From Prorocentrum cordatum (Eukaryota; Sar; Dinophyceae; Prorocentrales; Prorocentraceae), in NCBI GenBank assembly GCA_963575745.1, contig CAUYUJ010000892.1, positions 1-64,000 of the forward strand: a DNA stretch of 64,000 nucleotides. Direction: 5' to 3'. Positions 1-9,823 of this stretch are shown in pieces (within the stretch, counting starts at the first letter, position 1; each line of letters begins with the position of its first letter). The translations under genes and the position numbers were made by a program. A model generated the notes under the pieces. That model did not search any database, had not been told where the DNA came from, and worked only from the letters and a program-made list of their open reading frames with translations.

Positions 1-370
1 GGTCCGGGCATTCAAAATGTGGCCCGGGAATGGAGTTCCGGGAATGGAGTTCTGGGAACTCGAAGAGCACGAAGTGGCCTACAGTTGGCTCCGGGCATCC
101 AAAATGTGGCCCGGGAATGGAGTTCTGGGAAATAGAAGAGCACGAAGTGGCCTACAGTTGGCTCCGGGCTTCCAAAATGTGGCCCGGGAATGGAGTTCTG
201 GGAACTCGAAGAGCACGAAGTGGCCTACAGTTGGCTCCGGGCATCCAAAATGTGGCCCGGGAATGGAGTTCTGGGAAGTCGAAGAGCACGAAGTGGCCTA
301 CAGTTGGCTCCGGGCATTCAAAATGTGGCCCGGGAATGGAGTTCTGGGAGGTCGAAGAGCACGAAGTGTG
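1..370. repeat. 73-bp tandem repeat, about five copies
   Basis: The motif AAAATGTGGCCCGGGAATGG recurs at 14, 101, 174, 247 and 320, giving a 73-bp period; the first interval is longer because of a 14-bp internal duplication. Because 73 is not a multiple of three, the repeat is read in all three forward frames, and all three stay open. These overlapping frames are best explained by the array lacking stop codons, not by a protein. The array may continue to the left of the window. Confidence 0.9.
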
Positions 371-1080
371 CGACTGTTTGCTTAAAACGAGCCTGGTTCT
401 CGCCTGTCCGGCTCCCGCCCAGACCCCCCTGGGGAGTCATCAGATGTTCTCTTTTGACCCCATTAGAAACTTATCAGTCTTCGCTGTTACGGAAAAAAAA
501 AAAAAGGCCCAGACAGAGCGCTAAGACAATCGAAGAGAGAGCCGAAACGGTCCAAAATCGCCCCACGACCACCCGTGATGACTTCAAGACGGCCGACAAA
601 GCCTCCGAGAAGGCCCCAATAGGCAAAGTCGCCCCATTCCTTCGGGAAAACGTACGTTTTAGCATACTCGCCTTCTTCGTCTTGGCAGCTTCTAAGACTG
701 CCCAAGGGACCCTCAAAATCGTCACAACACGGCCGACGAGGCCCCCCAGAGGGCCCCAAGACGGCCCACTGCGGGAGTGACGGGGAGCTGTCTTTCCAAG
801 AGTCCTCTACCGCCTCTCCACAGGAGGGGGGAGAAAGAGTGTGGGGCCCGTCTGGCCCAAGTTGAACGGTCCAATGTGCCCAAAGAGGGTACATCCCTAC
901 TCGAAGCCCTACATGCCGCCACCCTGGTTCCGGGCAGGCTGCGCGGTTCGGCGGAAGGGGACGAGGAGGGGAGAAGCAGGCAGACGACGACGAACGCCCA
1001 AGCGGGAGGCCAGGGCCGGCGGGGCGGGCGGGCAGGCAGAAGACGGGCCAGGCGGAAACAGCAGGCAAGGAGCAGGAGGA
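371..1080. other. Non-coding stretch, nothing recognised
   Basis: No domain-like coding is visible. There is an A-run at about 492-503 and weak repetition of GGCCGAC and AAGGCCCC words, similar to the low-complexity class at 3345-3700. I see no promoter, RNA gene or TIR element here. Confidence 0.5.
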
Positions 1081-1137
1081 AAGGAAAGGGAGGGAAGCAA
1101 CACGGGGGAGGAAGAGGAGGAGGAGAAGGAGGAGGAA

Positions 1138-1166
1138 CAGCAGCAGCAGCAGCAGCAGCAGCAGCC

Positions 1167-1203
<37 letters not shown>
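1138..1203. repeat. (CAG)n trinucleotide tract
   Basis: About 22 CAG units with one CCG interruption, preceded by a GAG-rich stretch. It would read as poly-Gln, poly-Ala or poly-Ser on the plus strand, but no flanking host domain supports translation. It lies about 420 bp downstream, in the element's own minus-strand direction, of the RT relict at 1620-3345. Confidence 0.9.
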
Positions 1204-1204
<1 letters not shown>

Positions 1205-1264
1205 GCCGGGCCAGGGGCCGGGAGGGAAAGGCCACCCGCGACGAACCTACGGACACTACGGCGG

Positions 1265-1416
1265 CGACAGGAGGGTCGGCGTGGGCGTCGGGAAAGGCGT
1301 CGGGGGGTGGTCGTGGGCGTAAGGGCGTCGGGAAGGGCGTCGGCGGGGTCGGCCGCGGGCGTCGGGAAAGGCGTCGGGAAGGGCGTCGGGAAGGGCGTCG
1401 GAAAGGGCGTCGGGGG
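1265..1416. repeat. 12-bp GGCGTCGGGAAG minisatellite
   Basis: Repeated GGCGTCGGGAAG and GGCGTCGGG words, imperfect, with several near-exact units at the right end. Confidence 0.7.
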
Positions 1417-1619
1417 GGGGGCCTGACCGAACCCAGCACGCTGCGGCTTGGCGGGGAGGGAACCTCTGCGGTATCACCCACCGCCCCGCCGAGGAAGGGA
1501 CGGCCGGCAGCGCGGGGGGGCGCCGGCACGCCATTCGCGAGAAGGGGCACGGGGGAGGCGCCCGTACTGCCCAGCCAGAGCGGGGGGAGTGGGCGGGGGG
1601 CGTTAAGCAGCGCCCGGCG

Positions 1620-3345
1620 GCGCTCACACGGCGTCCGCCGTGGAGGCCGCCGCGGCCGCGGCCAGGCGGGCCACGACCACTCCCGCCCCGCCAGACTGTG
1701 TCTGGAGGCGCCGCAACACCGCCCGCGCGTTCTCCCTGTGCAGGGAGACGGAGTCGCTGGGCGTGTTGGTCCGAGTCGCTGGGCGTGTCGGTCCGCTACC
1801 AGAGCGGCGTCTTCCCCCGTGGCGTCGGCCACCCGCTTGGCCAGGGCCCCGAAGGCCCTGCGCGCCTCGCGGCCCCGCCCGCCGCCATGGGCCTCCACCA
1901 CCATGGGGGTGAAGGTGAAGCCCCGCTCCGCGCGCAGCCGCGCGGTGCCCTGGCGCTGCCTCTTGAACTCCTCGCATCGTTCCGTCGGCGCGCTGGCGAC
2001 GCGGCGAGGAGATCGGCGCGCGGCCCGGGCGCGGCGGCAACGCCCCAGGCGGCCGCCGTGCCGTTGCGCCACCGCGGCAGGTAGACGTCGGCGGGGCGGC
2101 GGCCGTTGTCGCCCACCTGGGGCCCGCCCTGCTCGCCCCCGGGGGTGGCCTCCCCAGCGGGGCGCGCGGGTTGCAGCCCCGGGCGCTCCAACTAAGCCCC
2201 GGAGTGACCAGCAGCAAGGGCGTCGAAGAAGGCCCGGTGGCGCAGGGCGCCGTGGCGTTTGGTCCTGTCGCCGCGGCAGGCGCAGACCAAGGCGCGGTCG
2301 CAGTAGACATCCATCACCTCGCCACAGGCTGGGCAAAAGCACCCCTCCTGCAAGAGCTGGACTCGCAGCCGCCTCTGCAGGCCGACCTGCATGGGGCCGC
2401 GCGGGAAGGCGGTGCCGGCGGCCTCGCGGGGCGGCGCCTGGAGCCACGCGGCGGCGCCGGGGGCCTGCGCCGAGGAGAGGCGCGCCTTGCCGGCCAGGGT
2501 GGCGCCCGCCAGGAACCCTTCGAGCGTGGCGCTGTCCACCGCGTCGGAGAGGGCTTTCTGGTTACTGTGCTGGGCGTGGTCGAACACCGCCTTGTCGGCG
2601 TCCCGCGCGACTGCGTTGTGGGCCTGCACCGCCGCCGCCAGGCTACCTCCGTCGCGGTCAGCGCCGTTGGAGTAGCTGGGGTAGAGCCGCATGCAGAGGT
2701 CTGCGCCGTTCGCTCGGGAAGCAACGTAGGCGGCGGCGGCGTGCTGCGCGGCGGGGCGCAGGCCGAGCCCCCCTTGTCGAGCTTGAGCTGAGCCTGCTGC
2801 GAGGAGGCGTCGGAGGGAGAGCAGCCGCTTAGTTGCTCTGGGCAAGCCCGGACAGCGTCGCCCATGGCCACCAAGGGGGCGGTGTGCGCGGTGGGCGGCG
2901 CCAGGCGCGCGGAGTAGCCCAGCTTGCAAAAAGAAGCGCGCCGCCGCAGGAGGTGCAGCGCGACCTGCGCGTTTTCGAGCGCCCCCAAAGCCTCAAGCAG
3001 AGCGGTGGCGTCAGCAACCCGCTGCCTCGTGTGACCCGCGCAACAATCAGCGCCCCCTATTGGCGCGCCGAGCAGCGGAGGCGAAACCCCTCTGGGGAGG
3101 AGCCCCTCTGGGAAGCCCTCTGAGAATAACCCCTCTGCGATCGGTGCGGAGGCGGAACCCCTCTGGGAAGCCGTCCAGAGACACGTCGGAAGCGTCTCCG
3201 CCAGCCGGGGCGACCTCGCACTTGCCCGGGCCGGTGCTCAGCTGGAGGCCCACCGCGGCGAGCTTGGCCACGAGCAAGCGGAGGAGGCGAGCGACGGCCG
3301 GCGCGTCGCCCGCGAGGCAGCCATCGTCCAAGTAGAAGAAGCTCA
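1620..3345 (-). pseudogene. Decayed YLDD-type reverse transcriptase relict
   Basis: On the minus strand the 5' end encodes an RT palm segment with FFYLDDG; the YLDD codons are at 3323-3334. It continues through a thumb-like stretch (LLRLLVAKLAAVGLQLS) and a GAPIGGAD segment near 3030-3060. Then comes a connection region ending GGLGLRPAAQHAAAAYVAS and a Cys/His motif, CPACGEVMDVYCDRALVCAC followed by GDRTKRH. After that are RPADVYLP and FTFTPMVVEAHGGG. The last segments alternate between frames, so several frameshifts have accumulated. The order RT palm, GLGLR block, Cys/His block, ADVxLP block is one I associate with dinoflagellate retroelement proteins, but the clade is not settled here. Everything 5' of the palm is missing and replaced by low-complexity DNA. 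Confidence 0.6.
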
Positions 3346-3700
3346 GATCGGTCCAAGAGAAGCCAGGCCCATCGCCCAGACGGCCCACAATGGCCCTGTG
3401 ATGGCCCCAGAGGCCTGCAAGACAGCCCAAGAAAGCCCTTCCGAGGGCGCCAAGAAAGCCCAAAAGGGGAATACGAACTGATATGTCCAGCCTTTCCCCC
3501 ACGATGGCCCCAAGAGCCTCCAAGAGGCCCCAAGAGGCCACCAAAAGGCCAACATAAAACGCCCCCAAAAAGCTCCGAGAGGACCCAAAAAACATCCCAA
3601 ATGCACCCAAGAGCCCTCCAAGAGGCCCCTGATAGGCATTCCAAGAAACCCGTGTACTCATCCAAAAAACTCCTGACGCACAAATCAAGCACGGTGGCGG
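3345..3700. repeat. Low-complexity CCAAGAGGCCCC-type repeat
   Basis: Irregular reiteration of CCAAGAGGCCCC, AAGAAAGCCC and related words. On the minus strand it translates to Gly/Leu/Trp/Ser-rich text (LLGASWGLL-like). The same class recurs at 10320-10480 and, on the other strand, at 25250-26530. It sits immediately 5' of the RT palm, where the rest of the RT should be. Confidence 0.6.
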
Positions 3701-4400
3701 GGTGGGCCAAAGGCAACTAGATCCGCCGATCCTTGTTGGCGCACCACGGGGGTGCTTGGCGTGCTGGATATTTTTGGTTTTGTTGTTGTTGATCTATCTG
3801 GGGCTTCGGTCCAGCGCGCCGGCCACTTCGGAAACAGCGCATGTCAATGCCTTGCGCGCCCAGGATGACCCCGGATGGACTCCAAGATGCCTCCAACACG
3901 GCCAAGATGGCCCAAGATGGCCTCCAACTCCGCCTAAGATGGCCCAAGATGGCTTCTAAGACGGCCCGAGAAGTTTGAAGCTGGTCGGGGGGCCCAGCCA
4001 GATGCTTCGCCCATGGCGGAGCATGCGCCCAACTCTGTTGCACCGTATCAGCGATAATCCCAGGAGTTAGAAGGAGCCGCGAGAGTGGCGAGACACCTCA
4101 AGAATAAAGACGATGCCTTCTATCTCGATATATGGTAGTGCGCCTCAGGCACGGTCAAGTAGGCGACCGGTCACTGGGCCGAAATGGCCGCGGACAAACG
4201 CTCGATGCATCTCGCCTTTGTCCTTCCCCCTTTATAGTCGGGGGGGAGAAGACGAAGCGCAAGTCCGCTACCGGCCTTACTCAGCAAAGCAGGTATAGCA
4301 CACAAGGTGGGCCGCAACCGGCGGGCGCAAACTAGGCATGCAACCCGCGGGCAAGTTGCCCCACAGGCAAATTGCCTCGCAGCCAAATTACCCCGCAACT
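3701..4400. other. Non-coding; short CCAAGATGG reiteration
   Basis: CAAGATGGCC-type words repeat at about 3898-3960. No gene is recognised. The right part adjoins the 3' end of the copia relict. Confidence 0.4.
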
Positions 4401-5700
4401 TACTAGTCCTCAGGCGGCTCAGATGGTCTCGTCTGGCCCGTCCTGTAGGGAGTGTGTCGTTTCGAGCCGTGCATGAAGGATTGCACTCCTCCCATGACTT
4501 GTAGGAGCATGTCTGTGTCGATGCCCCCCTTGGCGTGGCCATCCGCAATGATATCGCGAGTGCCACACCGCTGCGCACGATGCGCGATACCTCGCTCCAA
4601 CACTTGCCGCGTCCAACTCATGCGACCCAAAAGCGCACATCAGGTCGGACTCTTCGGGTCTTTACTTGACAGGGACTTTAAGCCGGATTCTGCATCAATG
4701 GTCAAAGTGGCCTTAACGCTCAGGCTGCCCATCTCAAGTATATCCTCCAGTTGAGTGGGTGTCAGCGGCCCTGAGTGGAGTTCGTGCAGTGTGACAGTCG
4801 TGGGATAACAGTCCTCCAAATTGTGGGCAGCTGGTCGCGTTTCCGCTTCGAGCAGACTTCAAGCGATGGGATTTGCAGTGCGCGTCAGCATGGGCGAGTC
4901 CACGCCTGAGCAGGTTTGCCCCGCGAATAGCATAGCCGTGGACTTCGCCATCGGCATCGCTGATCAGACGACGGTAGCCGGTGTCGTTCTGTAGATCGAC
5001 CTCGCCCGTTGGTACCATCGCTTGATAAGCGGTCTTCTTTGGGCAGGCCTGCAGTTCCCTGGTAATCGTGCTGAGTCGTCGCACTTGCAGATCGGTCGGT
5101 TCTTGGACGCGCTGCAGCGATGCAACATGTACCATTAACAACAATTGCGCGATAGGGGGCGTAAGCCAAAGCGCCTCTGAGGCGGACAGACATATCAGCG
5201 ACCATCTTCGCTGCCTTTGCCTCAGCACCTGCGCCCGCGAGTTCGCGACGCTGGATAGGACGGAGCTGTTCTATATAATCGCCTTGGTCAAGAGTTACAT
5301 TGCCGTCGCTGTCCCAAGCTTATCTCGCGGCGCAATTGGTGCGCGTGTGCACGTTGAGATTACATTTCCCGCAAATCTCCCCAGAAAAGGACTTGACGCG
5401 CTTGTCGACGGCGCCCCCGGTGCTGGCCGCACTTATATCATCGACTGTTTGGCAGTAAGACGTCCGGGGCTCGCCTCGAATTCTTCGTCGCAAGACGCGG
5501 GCCTGAGACCAAAGGCCCCGTAGTCGTCCTGATCTTCAGTGAGAATGCTCTTGGTGCATCTCTGGTGCCGGTGACTGGTTTCAGGCACTGTAAACAGCGC
5601 CTTGACTCATCGCGGCGCTCGAATCCCGAGCGCAGATGCTGAGCCAGGTGGCAGCGCAAAGCACGCCGCGCGCTCACTTTCACCGGTTGTTTCAGCAAGC
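4400..5700 (-). pseudogene. Ty1/copia-like pol relict (RT to RNase H)
   Basis: Read on the minus strand, the order is that of a copia pol C-terminal half. The RT motif LKPVTGTRDAPRAFSLKI is at about 5540-5600. It is followed by DGNVTLDQGDYIEQLRPI and LRGALAYAPYRA (about 5160-5310), then the connection/RNase H block LQACPKKTAYQAMVPTG and GYRRLISDADGEVHGYAIRG (about 4900-5070). Next are VTLHELHSGPLTPTQLE with TLTIDAES (about 4670-4810), and the RNase H end DIIADGHAKGGIDTDMLLQV with KRHTPYRTGQ (about 4430-4560). The blocks lie in different frames, so it is inactive. Gag, protease, integrase and LTRs are not seen. The blocks match my recollection of copia-like text common in dinoflagellate genomes. 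Confidence 0.7.
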
Positions 5701-5719
5701 CCTAAGTAAGTCCCCTCAG

Positions 5720-6680
5720 AAAGGCCAATGACCAACTGCTTCCTGCACGCCGCCGCTCTGGCGTTGGGACGCATGCGACGGAGGGCCTGCCGCACATCCT
5801 CGACAGTGATGGGAGGCAGCACGGCGACGAGGATCTGCCCGCGGACGTCATCGAAGGGCGAGCTGACCTCTGCGTCGCCCGCGGCCTGCGGCGCCCACGA
5901 GCCCATCCAGACGTCGGCCTTGCTGTCCAGCATATCTGTGGGCCTGGCTAGGGCGGGCCTTCCAACCAAGAGCTTATTCGCTGGTAGGGCGCCCCTACGC
6001 AAGGAGCGGAAGACGGCGGGCGTGGCCCCCGCCGTGCTGACCCACTGGCGGAAGTCGCGCAAGGACGCACCAAGGGCTCGGTGCCTGGCGCGGCCAGCTG
6101 CAGCATGGGCACCCGCCCCCAGAGCTCCGAGACGCTCCTCGGGGACGGCGCGCACGTCCACCGAGCCCTCGAGCACCGCGTGAAACCGAAGCCGCCATTC
6201 ACTACCACGCGCAACTCCGCGATCCCTGGCGGCCCAGCGCACGCGCGTGAAAAGGTGCACCTGGCCGCGGAGATCGCTTCCTTCTTCGGCTAGCAGGCGT
6301 CGGTCATCAGCGGCCCCCATCCCCCTCCTCCGCAGCTTGGCTAAGCGCGTGAGGAGGGCGGCCGCGGCCGACCACTGCCTGGCCACCGCGCCCGACAGAG
6401 GCTCCGCCCGAGCCTTCGGGGGCTGCGTGTAGCTCTTCTCCTGGAGGACGGCAACCTGGCTTCTGGGCCCGTTGCCGCCAGACTCGCGGCCGTGATGGAG
6501 CAGCGCGGCGCGCTCTGCTTGCTCGACCCAGTGAGCGCGCTGGCCGCCGGGGGCAGGCAGGAGGAAGCCACGCGCGACAACGGCGGTCGAGAGCTGCGCG
6601 CTCCTCCAAGCCTGGCCTGGAAGGGGCCTGGTGGGCGTGGCGGAGGCCCTCCAGATGCTGTCGGGGATCCCGAACATGGC
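5720..6680 (-). pseudogene. LINE E endonuclease-RT linker remnant
   Basis: A 356-codon open frame containing segments expected between the endonuclease and the RT of dinoflagellate LINEs: a DFRQWVSTAG block, then ADVWMGSWAPQAAGDAEV, then VEDVRQALRRMRPNARAA just before the RT should start. It ends at the copia junction before any RT palm motif. Identification rests on motif order and resemblance to the linkers of LINEs A and B. Confidence 0.45.
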
Positions 6681-7215
6681 CCTCGCCGTCCTGCGGGGGT
6701 CTCGGGGGGTGCTGGGCCCCCAGAAGCCGGCCCCGGAAATGCTGGCTGGTCAGCGAACGCCTCGACGCATGCCTTGCCAACACCCCCGCGCGCCCTGCCC
6801 ACAACGGCCGCCCGCGAGTCAGAGCCCCGCTGCAGCTCGGCACCGCGCTGAGACGACACGGGCGGGCCAGCCCGCGCGGCCAGCTCGCCGACCTCGAGGT
6901 CAACGTCCTCGAAGGGGGCGGCCTCGGCAACGTCGAAGGCAGCGCTCCGCGCAAGGGGGGGGGGGGGGCGCGACCCCCTCCAGCGCCAACCTCTGCGACG
7001 TCCTCATCGCTGCTGCCCGCGCTGCTGCTGGCGGGGCCGACGCCCGTGGAGGCGCCCCCCCAGCCCCCAGCCCTGTCGAGGCTCTTTGAGACAATCGCCG
7101 AAGAGCTCCTGGTGGAGGTCGAGCTCCTTCTGCCTGGCCAGCGCTCTGGCCTCGGCATCCCTTCTCTGCCTGGCGCTCATCCTGCCCAACGAGGCTCCTG
7201 CTTGGGTCGAAGAGT

Positions 7216-7242
7216 TTTTTTTTTTTTGTTGGGGGGGGGGGG
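7216..7242. repeat. Adjacent poly-T and poly-G runs
   Basis: A run of about 12 T followed by GTT and about 12 G inside the LINE E relict, directly after the endonuclease remnant in the element's reading direction. It may mark the scar of a small insertion or deletion, but no duplication flanks it. Confidence 0.6.
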
Positions 7243-7257
7243 GTGCGTGGGCGAGCA

Positions 7258-7430
7258 AGTCCTGTCGAGACCGCAGCTTCCCCTGTCCCCCTCGCAGCCT
7301 GACGACGAAGCCGCAATGCGCGCCCAGGGGCACCGCTGCCGCGGACCACATGCCGCCGATCAACGGCGCGCACGAAGGAGAGCACAGCCCGCAGTCGATG
7401 CGAGAGCCGCCCCTGTCGCACGCGGCAGCC
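7258..7430 (-). pseudogene. LINE E endonuclease C-terminal remnant
   Basis: Encodes SRIDCGLCSPSCAPLI and later VPLGAHCGFVVRL, the positions of the conserved S-x-IDF and PHxxL motifs of APE-type endonucleases. The catalytic N-terminal motifs (N, QE, GGDWN) are missing, so this is a fragment. Confidence 0.5.
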
Positions 7431-7587
7431 ACGTCGGTTTGAAGGGCCACCGCCCCCACTTTGGACTGGAAGGCTGCCTCTTGGGGCGTCTGGCACGGCG
7501 TGTCGATGTCGCCCGGCACCGGCCGCGGGGCAGCCAGGGACGTCAGCAGCGCCCCCGACTTAGCGAAGCGCCCCAAGTTGCCGTCAG

Positions 7588-8673
7588 TCAGCCCAGCCTA
7601 GCCCGCAGACGCCGTAGAAAACTGACCAGCGCGACATGCCGCTGGCCCTTGAGGCGGGAGATGCCTGCCTGGAAATCGCCCGCGGACGCCGAGCCTGGCG
7701 CTGCCAAGGCAGGGCCATCACCTCCGCTCAACGGGTGGGTGTAGTGGCTGCGCCTGCAGACAAGCCACCCCCCACCCTCAGTGCCCCCTCCCCGAAACTG
7801 GCGCCCTCCAAGGTAGGCTTTGAGTGCTGCCAGCGCCCTGGCTGCCTTGAGCTTCACGCGAATCTCCTTGGCCCGCACAGCGAGCTCAGCCATGCCCCTG
7901 TTGAGCTTGGTTTCGAAGTTGGCCATCTCCCCCTGCTCGGCGGGGTCGAGCTCCTGCGCGTCCTGGAAGATGCTCGGATCCCACGAGAGGTGGAACATCT
8001 CGCCGTCAGCGTCACCTCCCGCCTCGGACTGATCAGCCTCGGCGGCCTGACGAGCAACTGCCGCTGCTGCCGTCCTCTTGGCCGCTTCGGCTTCGGCCAA
8101 CTGGATGGCCACCTCGGCCTCGCGTGTCCGCGCTGCCTTGAGCTGTTCCTCTAGTCTCACAACGCTGTCGACCGCGCCTTGGTGCTTCCTCGCCACCTCC
8201 TTGCACAGGCCCGCTGCCCGCCTGAAATCGTCCTGGAGGGGCGTGGGCTCGGCGGAAAGTGAAGGCAGCTCAAGCAGTTTCTTCACCAGGGCGATCGCCG
8301 CCGCTGCCTGTGGCTGGTCGGCGTTCTCCTTGGCGGCCAGCTCTTTGAGGAGGTCGCCGAGGCCCGCCGAAGAACGCGCCGAGGGCTTCAGCGCTTCTCG
8401 TGGGCCAGCAGCAGCCGCACGCCACGGCGGGGAACGTTCGCCTGAGCCGCTGCGCATGGCCGGAGGACCTCTCGACGACCCCCGCCTCCGAAAGGGCACG
8501 ACCTGGGCGCCGCATTCGCACTTCCACGCGACGTCGCCCCAGACAGCGTTCCATGTCCAGGACCTGCAGTTCGCGCACTTCGTCCAGTCATCGAGGAAGT
8601 GGGCAACACGCGACTGCCGTGGGGTCGTCGTGCCAGCAGCCCTCGGCGCAGAACACCTCGGGCGCCGACTCAT
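7588..8673 (-). CDS. LINE E ORF1 protein (zinc ribbon, coiled coil)
   Basis: A 361-codon frame starting at ATG 8673. It has a Trp-rich Cys motif, WTKCANCRSWTWNAVWG followed by WKCECG (Cys about 33, 36, 52, 54). A long Ala/Glu/Arg heptad region follows (about 155-215, RLEEQLKAARTREAEVAIQL), then an acidic helix-rich segment (about 225-290). This is the usual dinoflagellate LINE ORF1 layout: an N-terminal zinc finger for nucleic-acid binding and a coiled coil for multimerisation. The frame extends upstream through the DinoSL-like motif into the (CTC)n tract, where it would give poly-Leu; that part is not likely translated. It is probably non-functional, since the rest of the element is deleted. 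Confidence 0.55.
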   Translation of the reverse strand: MSRRPRCSAPRAAGTTTPRQSRVAHFLDDWTKCANCRSWTWNAVWGDVAWKCECGAQVVPFRRRGSSRGPPAMRSGSGERSPPWRAAAAGPREALKPSARSSAGLGDLLKELAAKENADQPQAAAAIALVKKLLELPSLSAEPTPLQDDFRRAAGLCKEVARKHQGAVDSVVRLEEQLKAARTREAEVAIQLAEAEAAKRTAAAAVARQAAEADQSEAGGDADGEMFHLSWDPSIFQDAQELDPAEQGEMANFETKLNRGMAELAVRAKEIRVKLKAARALAALKAYLGGRQFRGGGTEGGGWLVCRRSHYTHPLSGGDGPALAAPGSASAGDFQAGISRLKGQRHVALVSFLRRLRARLG

Positions 8674-8786
8674 CTCCTTTGCTCCGTATCCGTCGGGGCA
8701 GACCTCAGCGCCAGCGCAAGGGCAGCCCGTAACCAAGAACGCCTCGAGAAGGCTCGGAACAGGTCCAAAAGTGCCGCTGCGGCGCT

Positions 8787-8807
8787 GTTGAACCAGAACG
8801 GTTCTTG
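8787..8807 (-). other. Decayed DinoSL-like motif at LINE E 5' end
   Basis: Plus-strand TTGAACCAGAACGGTT (8788-8803) matches the reverse-complemented DinoSL core at 12 of 16 positions, and all four differences are transitions. It sits between ORF1 and the (GAG)n tract, the same place as the perfect DinoSL of LINE A. Confidence 0.5.
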
Positions 8808-8918
8808 GGAGGAGGAGGAGGAGGAGGAGGAGGAGGAGGAGGAGGAGGAGGGAGAAGAAAGAGCAGGCCACAGAGTGGAGGAGGAGGGGGAGGAGGAGGA
8901 AAAGGGGAAGAGGAGGGA
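8808..8918. repeat. (GAG)n tract at LINE E 5' end
   Basis: A pure GAG run of about 40 bp, then GGAGGAGG-rich purine sequence. It touches the DinoSL-like motif. Confidence 0.85.
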
Positions 8919-9056
8919 GGTCCAAGTCCAGCAACCCTAACCGAGAGGAGTGGAACGAGTGGAGCTCGCCCTCGAGTTCGGAGGAGTCGCAGCGCCTGCG
9001 TGCGCCACGGCCTCTCGATCGGCCATCTGGCGAGGGGAAATGTTGGGGGGGAGGCC

Positions 9057-9611
9057 ATGGTGCCAGTCAGCGAGCGGAGAATCAACGAAATGATGGCTGG
9101 CCCAGGGCGGCCAGAGCCCCGGGCCCAGGGCGGAGCTGCGCTGGAGTGCGAGCCCGAGCATCTCCGGCAGGCAGGCGGCAAGCGGGACGCCACCGCGGCC
9201 GCGGTGGTGGCGGCGGAATGGGCCCTCGACCTGCGGGCACTGCTGACGGAGGCAAGGCAGGCCCGTGAGAAGGCCTCGGTGCAGGGCCTCGTCTTCGACA
9301 TCACGGTCGAATGCATGGACAGGTGGAGGTCCGAGCAGCGGAAGACTCGGACGCGGAGCTCTTCTGCCAAGTGCGATGAGGCGGTGCCCCCAGTCGCGGG
9401 CACCCCACGTGCTCTGCTCGTCCTGAGGCCGTGCAGGTCGAGCGAGCCCTCGGGCGGCGGAAGTGGTCTATGCGCCACCCTAGGGCCCGCTTCTTTCCAC
9501 TCGCTTCTTTCCTCTCGCTTCTTTCCTCCTCCTCCTCCTCCTCCTCCTCCTCCTGCTCCTCCTCCTCCTCCAAGCCCCCCTTCACCCGTGGGGGGGGGCG
9601 ATGACTCCTGA
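9057..9611 (+). CDS. Possible plus-strand protein, unrecognised
   Basis: From ATG 9057 the frame runs 184 codons with an amphipathic, charged middle (AEWALDLRALLTEARQAREK, then VECMDRWRSEQRKTR). Its C-terminal part falls into a (CTC)n tract and becomes poly-Pro, which weakens it. It is the only candidate coding region on the plus strand. The GC-rich context makes chance open frames common. Confidence 0.2.
   Translation: MVPVSERRINEMMAGPGRPEPRAQGGAALECEPEHLRQAGGKRDATAAAVVAAEWALDLRALLTEARQAREKASVQGLVFDITVECMDRWRSEQRKTRTRSSSAKCDEAVPPVAGTPRALLVLRPCRSSEPSGGGSGLCATLGPASFHSLLSSRFFPPPPPPPPPPAPPPPPSPPSPVGGGDDS
9519..9572. repeat. (CTC)n tract
   Basis: (CTC)n with one TGC interruption, preceded by three CGCTTCTTTCC units. 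It is in the opposite sense to the tract at 8808, about 600 bp away. Confidence 0.85.
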
Positions 9612-9624
9612 GAACGTGTACAAC

Positions 9625-9823
9625 GATCGGCGGCGAGCGAGGGGGGGGGAAGTGAAAAAGAGAAGGCCTTCTCAGATGGTTCGGAAGTTCCCCGGCCTTC
9701 TGAGAAGTGGATTAAGCCTTCCCCGAAGAACTTCTCAGAAGGCGCGAATGCTTCTGAGAAGTCCCGCCGCCTTCTGAGAAGACCTTCTCCTTTTCATTTC
9801 CACCCCTCGCTCGCCGCCGAATC
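9625..9823. repeat. Foldback element, family Z (copy 1)
   Basis: Nearly the whole 199 bp is one imperfect palindrome. The left arm starts GATCGGCGGCGAGCGAGG and the right arm ends CTCGCTCGCCGCCGAATC. Internal words GAGAAGGCC and CTTCTGAGAAG pair across the centre. No clear target duplication is visible. Other copies are at 27836-28013, 49545-49732 and 49797-50000. Confidence 0.75.

Larger units (their letters stand above)
5715..8807 (-). mobile_element. LINE E: 3'-truncated non-LTR retrotransposon
   Basis: Minus-strand element. From its 5' end it has a decayed DinoSL-like motif (8787-8807), ORF1 with a zinc ribbon and coiled coil, a remnant of the APE endonuclease C-terminus, and the linker that precedes the RT. 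The RT and everything 3' of it are absent; the linker stops where the copia relict begins (about 5700-5720). Most of the endonuclease is also missing, since only about 160 bp separate the ORF1 stop from the endonuclease C-terminal motif. A (GAG)n tract abuts the 5' end. Confidence 0.65.

Noticed and set aside
1-370. DinoSL-like CCAAAATG-TGGC in the 73-bp repeat (and TCAAAATGTGGC in the 83-bp repeat at 31453-32010)
   Set aside because: Short AT/GC word overlap; the rest of the leader does not match and no gene follows.
841-2832. 663-codon plus-strand frame with a poly-Gln stretch
   Set aside because: It is the complement of the minus-strand RT relict plus a CAG tract; Arg/Ala/Gly/Pro-rich with no domain.
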